Positions 25,201-32,268 of a stretch of DNA of 34,140 nucleotides are shown piece after piece; position 1 is the stretch's first letter; each line of letters starts with the position of its first letter. Under the pieces are notes generated by a model. It had not been told where the DNA came from, did no database searches, and worked only from the letters and a program-made list of their open reading frames with translations. Source of the DNA: Syntrophaceae bacterium CG2_30_58_14. GTDB taxonomy: Bacteria > Desulfobacterota > Syntrophia > Syntrophales > UBA5619. The stretch is taken from NCBI GenBank assembly GCA_001873745.1, contig MNZQ01000035.1, positions 1 to 34,140 of the forward strand, given 5' to 3'. Position numbers and translations under genes: made by a program.

Positions 25201-26055
25201 CACCGCGCCGACCCGGAGGAGATCGATCCGAGCTTCACATTTCCGCGGGGAAGCCGTTCCGGCACACTGCTCCATGAGATCCTCGAAAAGGTCGATTTCA
25301 TGAAAACGGACGAACCGCGCTCGGCGGAGATGATCGCGCTTAGGCTGCGTGAAAACGGCTTTGATCCGCAATGGCAGGGGCCGGTTCGGGAGATGGTCCG
25401 CCGCGTGGTCCGCCATCCACTCGTTTCCGCTAACATTTTCCCGATCCGGGAAGATCCGGTCCGCCATTCCGGGGGTGTAACGCCGCCGATTTCGGGCGAA
25501 CCGGAGGCGATCACCCTCTCCCGGATCGGCAGCGACCAGCGGCTCAACGAACTGGAGTTCTATTTCCCGTTGAAACGGCTCACCCGGGAAGGGCTGAGCC
25601 GTCTTTTCCGGGAAACGGGTATTTCAGCGGCGCCGGCGTCCAAGACTTTCGCGGAATCCCTTCACCGGCTCCAGTTCGATCCGGTCCGGGGATTCATGAA
25701 GGGTTACATCGATATGGTCTTTCGTTTCGCCGGCCGCTATTACCTGGTGGACTGGAAATCCAATTTTTTAGGCGATCACCGGGAGGATTACCGCCGCGAC
25801 CGGCTTGCGGCGGTCATGACGGAGCACCACTATGTTCTTCAGTATCACCTCTATCTGATGGCGCTCCACCGCTACCTGCTCCGGAGAGACCCGGGTTATG
25901 ATTATCGCTCCCATTTTGGCGGTGTTTTTTATCTTTTTCTCCGGGGGATGAATCCCGCCTGGGGCGCCGATTACGGGGTCTATTATGACCGTCCCGATCC
26001 GGAACGGGTCGAGTTCCTCTGCCAGGAGATGATCGGAACGGGGGAGGCGAAATGA
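22228..26055 (+). CDS. recB: Exodeoxyribonuclease V beta subunit
   Basis: RecB is the 3'-5' UvrD-like helicase and the nuclease of RecBCD. The 1275-aa protein has Walker A EAGAGTGKTYAIAGLY (K44), HTIHGFCQRVL, LIDEFQDTDPVQY (motif II), GDPKQAIYSFRGADIFAY (motif III), TIHKSKGLQYPVVFCPF (motif V) and LFYVALTRARNRC (motif VI). The C-terminal nuclease domain has GYIDMVFRF and the catalytic DWKSNFLG (D1175, K1177). It is about 95 residues longer than E. coli RecB, partly because four REP-like palindromes lie in it: one in the N-terminal extension and three in the helicase-nuclease linker. Its start overlaps the recC stop (ATGA), and its stop overlaps recD the same way. Confidence 0.96.
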   Translation: MNGTDPHIRPHWGHLAARCPQAFDLTHTPLSGTNLIEAGAGTGKTYAIAGLYVRLLIESALPVREILVVTYTVAATDELKDRIRRRVRDALCAFQTGWGTDAFLIALLKKFPEPGERVHAAERLTRALRDFDEAAIHTIHGFCQRVLRENAFESGELFDTELITDDQQIRLEIVEDFWRNHFYETAPEVAAYALEQKYSPESLLRFIGSRAFLPEWRIVPEMEPPDDEERGRLVERLRRELSALRADWPTCREEVSARLGDPALKANLYGSRVPWLIAEMDRCLAGENTSLFLFAGFEKFTADKIAASLRKGGTSPEHPVFELCRTIWGLSSQLKVALDRHLLFLKRELIRAMTEELPQKKQQRNVQYFDDLLLRLRRALLKPGGEGLAQAIRRRYRAALIDEFQDTDPVQYVIFSAIFREAGNILFLIGDPKQAIYSFRGADIFAYLTAASQVEAVHTLDANWRSDPVLIRAVNTLFSRRENPFVFPEIAFRPARAGNETFTEKLTIEGCSEPPLQCWFIDADGGDEAQKPLPKGIARPRVARAVAAEIARLLLLGRQGRAMIGERALREGDIAVLVRTNREARLCREGLAALRIPAVLHSTGDLFDSPEAMEMERLLLAVLSPDRAELLLAALATDMVGCNLAALDALRHDEQAWETWREGFRSYHRIWEKGGFLKMFRLFLDREQVRGRLLAFADGERRLTNCIHLSEALHREADERNLGMAALIQWLAEKRDPRRASKEEHQLRLESDAEAVRIVTIHKSKGLQYPVVFCPFPWGGTAERDELLCYHDPVDHGQICDLGSEDYPDHRQRARREALAEEVRLFYVALTRARNRCTFVWGRINGVGGSAPAYLLHGGDDAEDAVFATESRYQKLSGREIHDELKRIAAKARGSIELLDMPSDAGAVRMTGTPCRKVSPFGGDTMRHHVPVRCREFHGAVDHSWRVASFSHLISGVGWNSELPDRDSDRGGRVHDAASCPRIGMLSPGPEHRADPEEIDPSFTFPRGSRSGTLLHEILEKVDFMKTDEPRSAEMIALRLRENGFDPQWQGPVREMVRRVVRHPLVSANIFPIREDPVRHSGGVTPPISGEPEAITLSRIGSDQRLNELEFYFPLKRLTREGLSRLFRETGISAAPASKTFAESLHRLQFDPVRGFMKGYIDMVFRFAGRYYLVDWKSNFLGDHREDYRRDRLAAVMTEHHYVLQYHLYLMALHRYLLRRDPGYDYRSHFGGVFYLFLRGMNPAWGADYGVYYDRPDPERVEFLCQEMIGTGEAK
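22262..22288. repeat. REP-like 27-bp palindrome in the recB N-terminus
   Basis: Perfect arms GGGGACACCTTGC / GCAAGGTGTCCCC around one G; flanking TT and AA extend the pairing to 22260-22290. It is read in frame 2 as (W)GHLAARCP and lies between the short N-terminal tail and the conserved LSGTNLIEAGAGTGKT. Confidence 0.9.
24960..24986. repeat. REP-like 27-bp palindrome in the recB linker, copy 1
   Basis: Perfect arms GGGGACACCTTGC / GCAAGGTGTCCCC around one C. It is read in frame 3 as (T)GTPCRKVSP. It stands 7 nt from the next palindrome and lies in the linker between the helicase motor and the nuclease domain. Confidence 0.9.
24994..25020. repeat. REP-like 27-bp palindrome in the recB linker, copy 2 (variant core)
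   Basis: Arms GGGGACACGATGC / GCATCATGTCCCC around one G, with one mismatch. The outer GGGGACA/TGTCCCC is shared with the other copies, but the inner core differs (CGATGC rather than CCTTGC), so this is a second subfamily. It is read in frame 1 as GDTMRHHVP. Confidence 0.85.
25145..25171. repeat. REP-like 27-bp palindrome in the recB linker, copy 3 (degenerate)
   Basis: Same core as the 24994 copy (ACACGATGC…GCATCATGTCCCC), but with an eroded left arm (GGGTAC instead of GGGGAC). It is read in frame 2 as (R)VHDAASCP. The decay suggests an older insertion or an older duplicate of the 24994 copy. Confidence 0.75.
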
Positions 26056-28028
26056 CGATGGCCGACGGTAAAGCGAAAAGCGCCCCTTACACCTCACGCC
26101 TCACGTTCCACACTGGTGAATCCCTGGAACCGATCGATCTTCACTTCGGCCGCTTCATCGAGAGGCTGGGCGGCGAAGCGTCGCCCTCGCTTTTCTTAGC
26201 TGCGGCTTTTGTCAGCCGAAGCGCCCGCGAGGGAAACATCTGCCTCGATCTCAACGATGTCGCCGGCGGGATGGCGCCGCCCGAAGCGTGCGTGTCCCTG
26301 CGGCAATGTCCGGATCTGGCCACGTGGCGAACGGATATCCTGAAATCCCCGGTCGTCGGAAAGCCCGGTGAAGAGCGACCGCTGATTCTCGACGAGGCCT
26401 CCCGTCTCTACCTCTGCCGTTACTGGGAATACGAGGCGGAGTTGTCCCGGTTTCTCATTCAAAAAGGCCGGTTGCAGGGGTCCCGGCCGGAATGGCTCCG
26501 GCAAAAGGGGATCGATTTGGAACGCCTCCGGGATGGCCTGAGGCGCCTCTTTCCACCCTCCGCCGGGGAAACAGGACGGGAAGGGGAGGGGAGGATGGAT
26601 TGGCAGAAGGCGGCGGCGCTGACGACCGTTCTGCAGAACCTCACGGTGATCAGCGGCGGTCCGGGAACGGGGAAGACAGTCACCGCGGCCAAGGCGATTA
26701 TCCTCATTGTCGAACAGTCGCGGCTTCTCGAACCGTCGCAGGGGAAAAGGCCGCGCATCGCACTGACCGCCCCGACCGGAAAGGCCGCCGCAAGGCTTCA
26801 GGAGGTGATCTCCCGGATCAAAGAGCGGTGGTGCAGCGATCCAGAGATCCGCGAGGCGATCCCGGACCGGGCGATGACCATCCACCGACTGTTGGGCGGC
26901 CTTCCCCATTCCTCCCGTTTTCGCTATCACCGCGGGAACCCGCTGCCGGTGGATGTCGTGGTGGTCGATGAGGCCTCCATGGTCGATCTGCCGCTCCTTG
27001 CAAAACTGATGCGCGCCCTCCCGGAACAGGCCCGGCTGATCCTCCTCGGGGATCGGAATCAGTTGGCCTCGGTGGAAGCAGGGGCGGTGCTCAGCGACAT
27101 TTGCGGCGATCCGCCGCTGAACCGTTTTTCGCCGGATTTTGCCGATCTCGTCGCCTCGCTGACGGGCGGGGACGCTGTGACGCCTCCGCTCACCCGGTCA
27201 ACGGCAAGCCCATCGCAGATCCGGGACTGCCTGATCGAACTGCAAACCAATTACCGCTTCCCGGAGGAGAGCGGAATCCATCGTCTGAGCCTTGCGGTAA
27301 ACCGCGGGGCAGGGGAGTCGGCCCTCTCCATTCTGAAGGAGAAGGGGGACGACTGCCGCTGGATGCGGATTCCTCCGGCCGGGGAGCTGTCGCATGACCT
27401 GAAAGATACCATTATAAAATACTTTAAGGAATACATGGATCATATTGATCATGCAGGTGAATATGGATTGCTCTTTGATCTGTTTGACCGTTTCCGGATT
27501 CTCTGCGCCCTCCGCCGGGGGCCCTACGGTGTGGCCGAGATCAATCGGCTTTGCGAGCAGATCCTTTTCGAGTCTGGGCTCATCCGGACCGCCGGTCCCT
27601 GGTATCCGGGACGACCGGTAATGATCACAAAAAATGATTACGGAATAGGGCTTTTTAACGGCGATGTCGGACTCATCCTGCCTGATCCGGAACGCAACGG
27701 GGAGCCGGGCGCCTTCTTCCGTGATCCGGGCGGCGGCTTGCGTCGTTTTGCCCCGGTCCGACTTCCCGCCCATGAAACCGTCTATGCGCTGACGATCCAC
27801 AAAAGCCAGGGGTCGGAATTTGATAACATCCTTGTGATTCTTCCCGACCGCGACGCCCCTGTGCTGACGCGCGAACTCATCTATACGGCCATCACCCGCG
27901 CCAGAAAATCCGTCACCGTATGGGGCGAGGAGGCGTTGTTCATCCGGGCCGTTTCCCGCCGCTCTATACGCTCATCCGGTCTGCGCGACGCGCTTCAGTG
28001 TGAGTGCCAACCTGGGGACAGATTTTAA
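26052..28028 (+). CDS. recD: Exodeoxyribonuclease V alpha subunit
   Basis: RecD is the 5'-3' superfamily 1B helicase of RecBCD. The 658-aa protein has an N-terminal RecB-binding region (LHFGRFIERLGGEASPSLFLAAAFVSRS), Walker A SGGPGTGKTVTAAKA (K208), LTAPTGKAAARLQEVI, VVVDEASMVDLPLLAKLM (motif II), LLGDRNQLASVEAGAVL (motif III), ALTIHKSQGSEFDNILVILP (motif V) and LIYTAITRARKSVTVWG (motif VI). It starts at the ATGA overlap with recB. The last codons (…CQPGDRF and the stop TAA) are encoded by the left arm and centre of a 41-bp palindrome, so the original C-terminus has been altered. Confidence 0.96.
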   Translation: MTMADGKAKSAPYTSRLTFHTGESLEPIDLHFGRFIERLGGEASPSLFLAAAFVSRSAREGNICLDLNDVAGGMAPPEACVSLRQCPDLATWRTDILKSPVVGKPGEERPLILDEASRLYLCRYWEYEAELSRFLIQKGRLQGSRPEWLRQKGIDLERLRDGLRRLFPPSAGETGREGEGRMDWQKAAALTTVLQNLTVISGGPGTGKTVTAAKAIILIVEQSRLLEPSQGKRPRIALTAPTGKAAARLQEVISRIKERWCSDPEIREAIPDRAMTIHRLLGGLPHSSRFRYHRGNPLPVDVVVVDEASMVDLPLLAKLMRALPEQARLILLGDRNQLASVEAGAVLSDICGDPPLNRFSPDFADLVASLTGGDAVTPPLTRSTASPSQIRDCLIELQTNYRFPEESGIHRLSLAVNRGAGESALSILKEKGDDCRWMRIPPAGELSHDLKDTIIKYFKEYMDHIDHAGEYGLLFDLFDRFRILCALRRGPYGVAEINRLCEQILFESGLIRTAGPWYPGRPVMITKNDYGIGLFNGDVGLILPDPERNGEPGAFFRDPGGGLRRFAPVRLPAHETVYALTIHKSQGSEFDNILVILPDRDAPVLTRELIYTAITRARKSVTVWGEEALFIRAVSRRSIRSSGLRDALQCECQPGDRF

Positions 28029-28046
28029 ATCTGTCCCCAGGTTGGC
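28006..28046. repeat. 41-bp perfect palindrome at the end of recD
   Basis: Two 20-nt arms (GCCAACCTGGGGACAGATTT and its complement) surround a single T. The GGGGACA/TGTCCCC part is shared with the palindromes in recC and recB; the centre is the A/T-rich GATTTTAAATC. The recD stop codon TAA (28026-28028) lies at its centre. Transcribed, it would form a very stable hairpin at the recD 3' end, but there is no following T-run. Confidence 0.9.
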
Positions 28047-28057
28047 CTCGATTCACC

Positions 28058-28086
28058 TTGACAATTGAGATTGAATCCATTAGCCT
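28058..28086 (+). promoter_or_regulatory. Putative promoter of the PTS operon
   Basis: A perfect TTGACA (28058-28063), a 17-nt spacer and a poor -10 (TAGCCT, 28081-28086) precede the IIA gene by about 30 nt. It lies just after the recD palindrome. Confidence 0.35.
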
Positions 28087-28116
28087 TCGCCCAATATCGG
28101 AACATGGGGGAAAATC

Positions 28117-28524
28117 ATGATTGGCGTACTGATCACCACCCACGGCAATCTGGGGAACGAATTGATCAAGGCGGCGGAGTTGATCCGCGGCAGCATGAAG
28201 GGGATCATTCATATCGCCGTTGACCAGACCAAAGGGGTGGAAGATATCAAAAAGGAGATGAGCACGGCGCTCAAGAAGCTGGATCAGGGTCAGGGGGTGT
28301 TGATTCTGACCGATCTTTTCGGCGGGACGCCCTCCAACCTTGCCCTCTCCTTTCTGAAGACGGGCAAGGTAGAGGTGATTACCGGCGTCAATCTCCCGAT
28401 GCTGCTGAAGCTTCCCGACATCCGGGAAGGGATGACCTTGGAGGATTTTGCCCATTTCATCAAGGATTACGGAATCAAGAACATCTCCCTTGCCAGTGAG
28501 ATTCTGAGCAAAAAAGTCGGATAA
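28117..28524 (+). CDS. PTS mannose-type EIIA domain protein
   Basis: A 135-aa stand-alone EIIA of the mannose/fructose/sorbose PTS family (ManX N-terminal domain). The phosphorylated histidine is H9 in the N-terminal VLITTHGNLG. TDLFGGTPSNLALSFL and TGVNLPMLLKL are the other family hallmarks. It would accept phosphate from HPr and pass it to EIIB. The gene is 4 nt upstream of EIIB. No HPr, EI, HprK or RapZ gene lies in the window. In Desulfobacterota such proteins often serve regulatory rather than transport roles. Confidence 0.93.
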   Translation: MIGVLITTHGNLGNELIKAAELIRGSMKGIIHIAVDQTKGVEDIKKEMSTALKKLDQGQGVLILTDLFGGTPSNLALSFLKTGKVEVITGVNLPMLLKLPDIREGMTLEDFAHFIKDYGIKNISLASEILSKKVG

Positions 28525-28528
28525 CCCA

Positions 28529-29029
28529 TTGCAAGATTCATTGGATATAGCCCTTGTGCGGGTCGATAACCGTCTGGTTCATGGCCAGATCCTGGAGGCC
28601 TGGGTTCCTTTTCTGAAGGCTTCCTGCATTGTTGTCGCGGATGATCAGGTGGCCTCCGATTTCTTCCGCGAGACGGTGATCCGGATGGCGGTTCCCAGCG
28701 AAGTCGAGGTCGTGATCAGCGGCGTGGCGGAATTTGCGGAAAACAACGCTTTCAGGCGGGGCTGCGGCCCCAAGACGATTGTTCTTTTCAGCACCGTTTC
28801 CGCCGCCTGGACGGCCTACCGGCTCGGCTTCCGATTTGATAAACTGAATATCGGGAATATTTATAACGAGGAATGCAGACTTTGTTGCACCCCGTCCGTG
28901 CAGATGAACGATGGGGATATCCGGGATATCACCGGCCTGCGGAATGCGGGGGTGCAGATCGAATTGCGGCGCGTCCCGAGGGAAAAGCCGATCGATCTTT
29001 TCGAAATCGTCCGGAGCATGGGGCCATGA
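28529..29029 (+). CDS. PTS mannose-type EIIB component
   Basis: A 166-aa EIIB of the mannose/sorbose family. The N-terminal LVRVDNRLVHGQILEAW contains the phosphorylated histidine H18. VVADDQVASDFF and LNIGNIYNE are typical of the fold. It carries phosphate from EIIA to the sugar at EIIC/EIID. The start is a TTG at 28529, four nt after the EIIA stop; a TTG at 28541 is also possible and would still keep the whole signature. The ribosome binding site is weak, suggesting coupling to EIIA. Confidence 0.92.
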   Translation: MQDSLDIALVRVDNRLVHGQILEAWVPFLKASCIVVADDQVASDFFRETVIRMAVPSEVEVVISGVAEFAENNAFRRGCGPKTIVLFSTVSAAWTAYRLGFRFDKLNIGNIYNEECRLCCTPSVQMNDGDIRDITGLRNAGVQIELRRVPREKPIDLFEIVRSMGP

Positions 29030-29096
29030 TTCCCGTGCGGACCCTTTTTCCACGTGTCCGGCCCTAATCCGCAGTTGAACCGTTCAGGCGGATCCT

Positions 29097-29792
29097 ATGT
29101 TCATGAATGTTCTGATCGTCTCCATTGCCGGTGGCCTCCTCTGCCTGGATCGCGTGTTCATCCAGACCCTGATCTCGCGACCAATCGTGGCAGCGCCCGT
29201 GACCGGCGCTATCCTGGGCGATCCCTATACCGGACTCATTGCCGGCGCATTCATCGAACTGTTCTGGATCGACCGCCTTCCGATCGGCGCCTATGTTCCT
29301 CCCAACGACACGGTTGCCGCCATCCTGATTGCCGCCTGCGCCATCGAGAGCGGCCGGATTCTGGGTCAACTGCCTCAGGGGCTGATCGCACTGGCCGTGC
29401 TCATTTTTGTTCCGTTCGCCTATCTTGCACAACAACTGGACCGCTGGATTATCCGCGGAAATGAGAAACCCGCCGACGATGCCTTGATGAATGTCATGAG
29501 CGGCGCCCCCCCCGCCATTGCGCGCAAACACCTTTTCGCGGCCCTGAAGACCTGGCTCCTGTCGACCGGCCTGATCCTGATCGCAATCCCGATCGGCGTC
29601 GGCGTCATGACATGGGGTTATCCCCGCCTGACGCCCCGGATCATCCGGGGGCTGGATCTGGTCTATGGGCTTCTTCCGCTGATCGGAACCGCGGTCGCGC
29701 TGAACACCATCCATCTGCGCGGCGCCCTTCCCATTTTCTGCGCGGTATTCCTGTCGGCGACGGTTATTCTCCATTACATCCGGAGTTTTTAG
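29097..29792 (+). CDS. PTS mannose-type EIIC membrane component
   Basis: A 231-aa polytopic membrane protein of the EIIC-Man (ManY) family. The segment RPIVAAPVTGAILGDPYTGLIAGAFIELFWIDRLPIGAYVPPN is characteristic of EIIC. Further hydrophobic helices are visible (GLIALAVLIFVPFAYLA, TWLLSTGLILIAIPIGVGVM, the C-terminal ALPIFCAVFLSATVIL). A mannose-type permease normally needs EIID as well, but the next gene is rimI and no EIID is present. The protein is also somewhat shorter than enterobacterial ManY. It may pair with an EIID elsewhere, or the system may not transport sugar. Confidence 0.9.
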   Translation: MFMNVLIVSIAGGLLCLDRVFIQTLISRPIVAAPVTGAILGDPYTGLIAGAFIELFWIDRLPIGAYVPPNDTVAAILIAACAIESGRILGQLPQGLIALAVLIFVPFAYLAQQLDRWIIRGNEKPADDALMNVMSGAPPAIARKHLFAALKTWLLSTGLILIAIPIGVGVMTWGYPRLTPRIIRGLDLVYGLLPLIGTAVALNTIHLRGALPIFCAVFLSATVILHYIRSF

Positions 29793-29796
29793 AATC

Positions 29797-30309
29797 ATGA
29801 AAATGGATCATATCCGAATCGGAGAATGTGAGGAAGGGGATATGCGCGAAATTATGGAAATCGAAAGAGATTCTTTCCCCTCTCCCTGGTCTGAGAATCT
29901 GTTCCGCCGCGAGCTGACAAACCCCATCGCCCGAATGCTCGTGGGCAGGGTTGATCCCTTGCCGGGCAAACCGGTAGCGGGTTACATCGTCTATTGGCGG
30001 GTGGCGGATGAGATGCACCTCCATAACATCGCGGTCCGGAAAGATCAGCGGAGAAAAAGGGTTGCGTTCTTGCTGTTGCGGGAGGCGATCCGGGCTTCAA
30101 AATCGGAAGGGGCGCGATGGGTCACGCTCGAAGTGCGCCGCTCCAACCTTCCGGCGCAGAATCTGTACGAAAAGTTCGGCTTTTCGGTGAAGGGCGTTCG
30201 TCCCGGTTATTACTCCGATACGGGGGAGGATGCGCTGATCTTCTGGGCGGACCTGGATCGGATTCGGGCGGAGGGAGGGCATCCCCCGGAATCGGTAAAG
30301 AAGGAATGA
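29797..30309 (+). CDS. rimI: Ribosomal-protein-alanine N-acetyltransferase-like GNAT protein
   Basis: GNAT acetyltransferase of the RimI family, which acetylates the N-terminal alanine of ribosomal protein S18. The 170-aa protein shows MEIERDSFPSPWSENLFRREL, LHNIAVRKDQRRKRVAFLLL, TLEVRRSNLPAQNLYEKFGF and RPGYYSDTGEDALIF, all characteristic of RimI. In the acetyl-CoA pyrophosphate loop (Q/R-x-x-G-x-G/A) the first glycine is replaced by arginine (RRKRVA), which is unusual. It begins 4 nt after EIIC, and its stop overlaps an ATG in the pyrK frame. Confidence 0.9.
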   Translation: MKMDHIRIGECEEGDMREIMEIERDSFPSPWSENLFRRELTNPIARMLVGRVDPLPGKPVAGYIVYWRVADEMHLHNIAVRKDQRRKRVAFLLLREAIRASKSEGARWVTLEVRRSNLPAQNLYEKFGFSVKGVRPGYYSDTGEDALIFWADLDRIRAEGGHPPESVKKE

Positions 30310-30314
30310 ACACC

Positions 30315-31166
30315 ATGGCTGAAAAACCATCCATAGCAATCGGGCAGGTCATGGAGAACCGCAGCGTGGCCCCCGGCCACTTCCTCCTGACCATCCGGCT
30401 TCCGCTCTCTTTTGCAACGCCGATCCCGGGTCAGTTCGTGATGATCCGTGATCCGGATCGGGATGAGCCCCTCCTTCCCCGGCCGATCAGCGTTTACGGC
30501 TTTCAACGGGAAGAGGGTCACGCGATCCTGAATCTGCTCTGCCGTGTCGCCGGGCGGGGTACATCCCTCTTTTCCCGGATGAACCGAGGCGGGGCGCTTA
30601 CGGTCCTGGGTCCTCTCGGCCGCGGCTTTACGATCGATCCCGATGTCCGACAGCTTCTCCTGGTGGCGGGCGGCGTCGGTGCGGCGCCGCTGACCTTCCT
30701 TCTCCAGGAAGGCTCTCTTCCGGAACCCCATTCGGGGAAACGGCAGGTCACGGCCTATCTCGGCGCCGGGACGGCGGAACTCCTGACCGGGCTGAACCGC
30801 TTCGAGGGGTTCTGCGACCTCCGGACGGCCACCGATGACGGCAGCAGGGGGTATCACGGGAATGTCACCGAGTGCCTGGCCCTTGATCTGGCAGGATACG
30901 ACGCAAAGAGCACGCTCATCCTGGCCTGCGGTCCGGGGGCGATGATCCGATCACTGGCACTTCTACTCCGAGACACCCGAATCCGCTGCCAGGTCTCGCT
31001 TGAGGAGAGAATGGCCTGCGGCGTCGGCGCCTGCCTGGGATGTGCGGTTGCAATCCAGGAAGGGGAGGGGAGGACCGGTTACCGGAGGGTCTGCAAGGAT
31101 GGCCCGGTATTCGATATCGGGGAGCTCCTCTGGAATTCCCCCGAGGAGTCAATGTCGTTGTCGTAA
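30315..31166 (+). CDS. pyrK: Dihydroorotate dehydrogenase electron transfer subunit
   Basis: The FAD and [2Fe-2S] subunit of class 1B dihydroorotate dehydrogenase, which passes electrons from PyrD to NAD+. The protein is 283 aa from the ATG at 30315, which has AAGAAGGA upstream; the ATG at 30306 overlaps the rimI stop but lacks spacing. The FAD motif is LPRPISVYGF, the NAD-binding part LLVAGGVGAAPLTFLL and the Fe-S ligands C235, C240, C243 and C260 (RMACGVGACLGC … RVCKDG). The natural end is near FDIGELLW. The final residues (SMSLS) and the stop codon are encoded by the left terminal repeat of MITE-like element B, which also separates the gene from its partner pyrD. Confidence 0.94.
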   Translation: MAEKPSIAIGQVMENRSVAPGHFLLTIRLPLSFATPIPGQFVMIRDPDRDEPLLPRPISVYGFQREEGHAILNLLCRVAGRGTSLFSRMNRGGALTVLGPLGRGFTIDPDVRQLLLVAGGVGAAPLTFLLQEGSLPEPHSGKRQVTAYLGAGTAELLTGLNRFEGFCDLRTATDDGSRGYHGNVTECLALDLAGYDAKSTLILACGPGAMIRSLALLLRDTRIRCQVSLEERMACGVGACLGCAVAIQEGEGRTGYRRVCKDGPVFDIGELLWNSPEESMSLS

Positions 31167-31251
31167 GGATTTTTCTCTTTCAAGTCCCCCTTTTCGGAAG
31201 GGGGATACAGGGGGATTTGAGGGGGGTCACAAGCTTAAGTCAATGACATTG
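31150..31251. repeat. MITE-like element B between pyrK and pyrD
   Basis: The left end CAATGTCGTTGTCGTAAG (31150-31167) is a 15/18 match to the terminal repeat of element A. The right end CTTAAGTCAATGACATTG (31234-31251) is its exact inverted copy. Inside is the related AGTCCCCCTTTTCGGAAGGGGGAT hairpin. At 102 bp it is about 40 bp shorter than element A, lacking the second hairpin. It overlaps the last 17 nt of pyrK. Confidence 0.8.
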
Positions 31252-31299
31252 ACCGTGGAAGGGTAGCGCAATCGTGTAAAAGGTGGGGGGTTTTAAAAG

Positions 31300-32244
31300 A
31301 TGGAAACGGATAAAAACACGGTTGTTCCCGGGCGGCTTGTGGTCGAACTCTGCGGTCTGGCCCTCAAGAATCCGGTCATGACCGCTTCGGGGACCTTTGG
31401 CTACGGCGAAGAATACGCCCCGTTTTGCGATCTGAACCGTCTGGGGGCCATCGTGGTCAAAGGGCTCTCCCTCGAACCGAGGCTGGGCAACCCGCCGCCT
31501 CGGATCATGGAGACGCCCTGCGGGATGCTGAACGCCGTGGGGCTGCAGAATGTTGGCGTCCGGGCGTTCATCGCCGAGAAGCTTCCCTTTCTGAGACAGT
31601 TCAACGTCCCGGTCATCGCCAACATCTTTGGCGAGACAATCGACGAATACCGGCGTGTTACGGAGATTCTCACCCGGGCGGCGGGGGTGCACGCCATCGA
31701 GGTCAACATCTCCTGCCCGAATGTCAAGAAGGGGGGTGTCGCCTTCGGCGCCCATCCGGATGCCGCCGCCGCTGTCACGGAAGCGGTCCGGGGTGAAACG
31801 GATCTGCCGGTGATTGTGAAACTGACGCCGAATGTGACCGACATCACCGAGATTGCCCGGGCGGTGGAGTCTGCCGGCGCCGACGCCGTCTCGCTGATCA
31901 ACACGCTGACGGGGATGTCCGTGGATATCGAACGGCGGCGCCCCCATCTGGCGAACGTCACCGGCGGCCTCTCCGGCCCTGCCGTAAAACCGGTCGCCCT
32001 CCGGATGGTCTGGCAGGTGGTCCGTTCCGTACAGATCCCGGTGATCGGAATCGGCGGAATCTCGACGGCCGAAGACGCGCTCGAATTCCTGATCACGGGG
32101 GCAAAAGCCGTCCAGATCGGCACGACCAACTTCATCCATCCGGCCGCCACGATGGAAATCATCGACGGCATTGAAGATTACATGATCCGGCATCGGATCG
32201 GCTGCATGAAGGATCTGATCGGGTCTCTACAAATTGTTTTTTGA
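31300..32244 (+). CDS. pyrD: Dihydroorotate dehydrogenase class 1B catalytic subunit
   Basis: Oxidises dihydroorotate to orotate with FMN, in pyrimidine synthesis, and forms a heterotetramer with PyrK. The 314-aa protein has [65 protein letters not shown] with the catalytic base C139 (cysteine is typical of class 1), [12 protein letters not shown], and the phosphate-binding [17 protein letters not shown] and [12 protein letters not shown]. The start ATG follows AAAGGTGGGGGG by about 10 nt. The 133-nt gap from pyrK, mostly the MITE-like element, is unusual for this subunit pair. Confidence 0.97.
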   Translation: METDKNTVVPGRLVVELCGLALKNPVMTASGTFGYGEEYAPFCDLNRLGAIVVKGLSLEPRLGNPPPRIMETPCGMLNAVGLQNVGVRAFIAEKLPFLRQFNVPVIANIFGETIDEYRRVTEILTRAAGVHAIEVNISCPNVKKGGVAFGAHPDAAAAVTEAVRGETDLPVIVKLTPNVTDITEIARAVESAGADAVSLINTLTGMSVDIERRRPHLANVTGGLSGPAVKPVALRMVWQVVRSVQIPVIGIGGISTAEDALEFLITGAKAVQIGTTNFIHPAATMEIIDGIEDYMIRHRIGCMKDLIGSLQIVF

Positions 32245-32268
32245 CAAGAGGAAGTGGGAGAATTTTTT

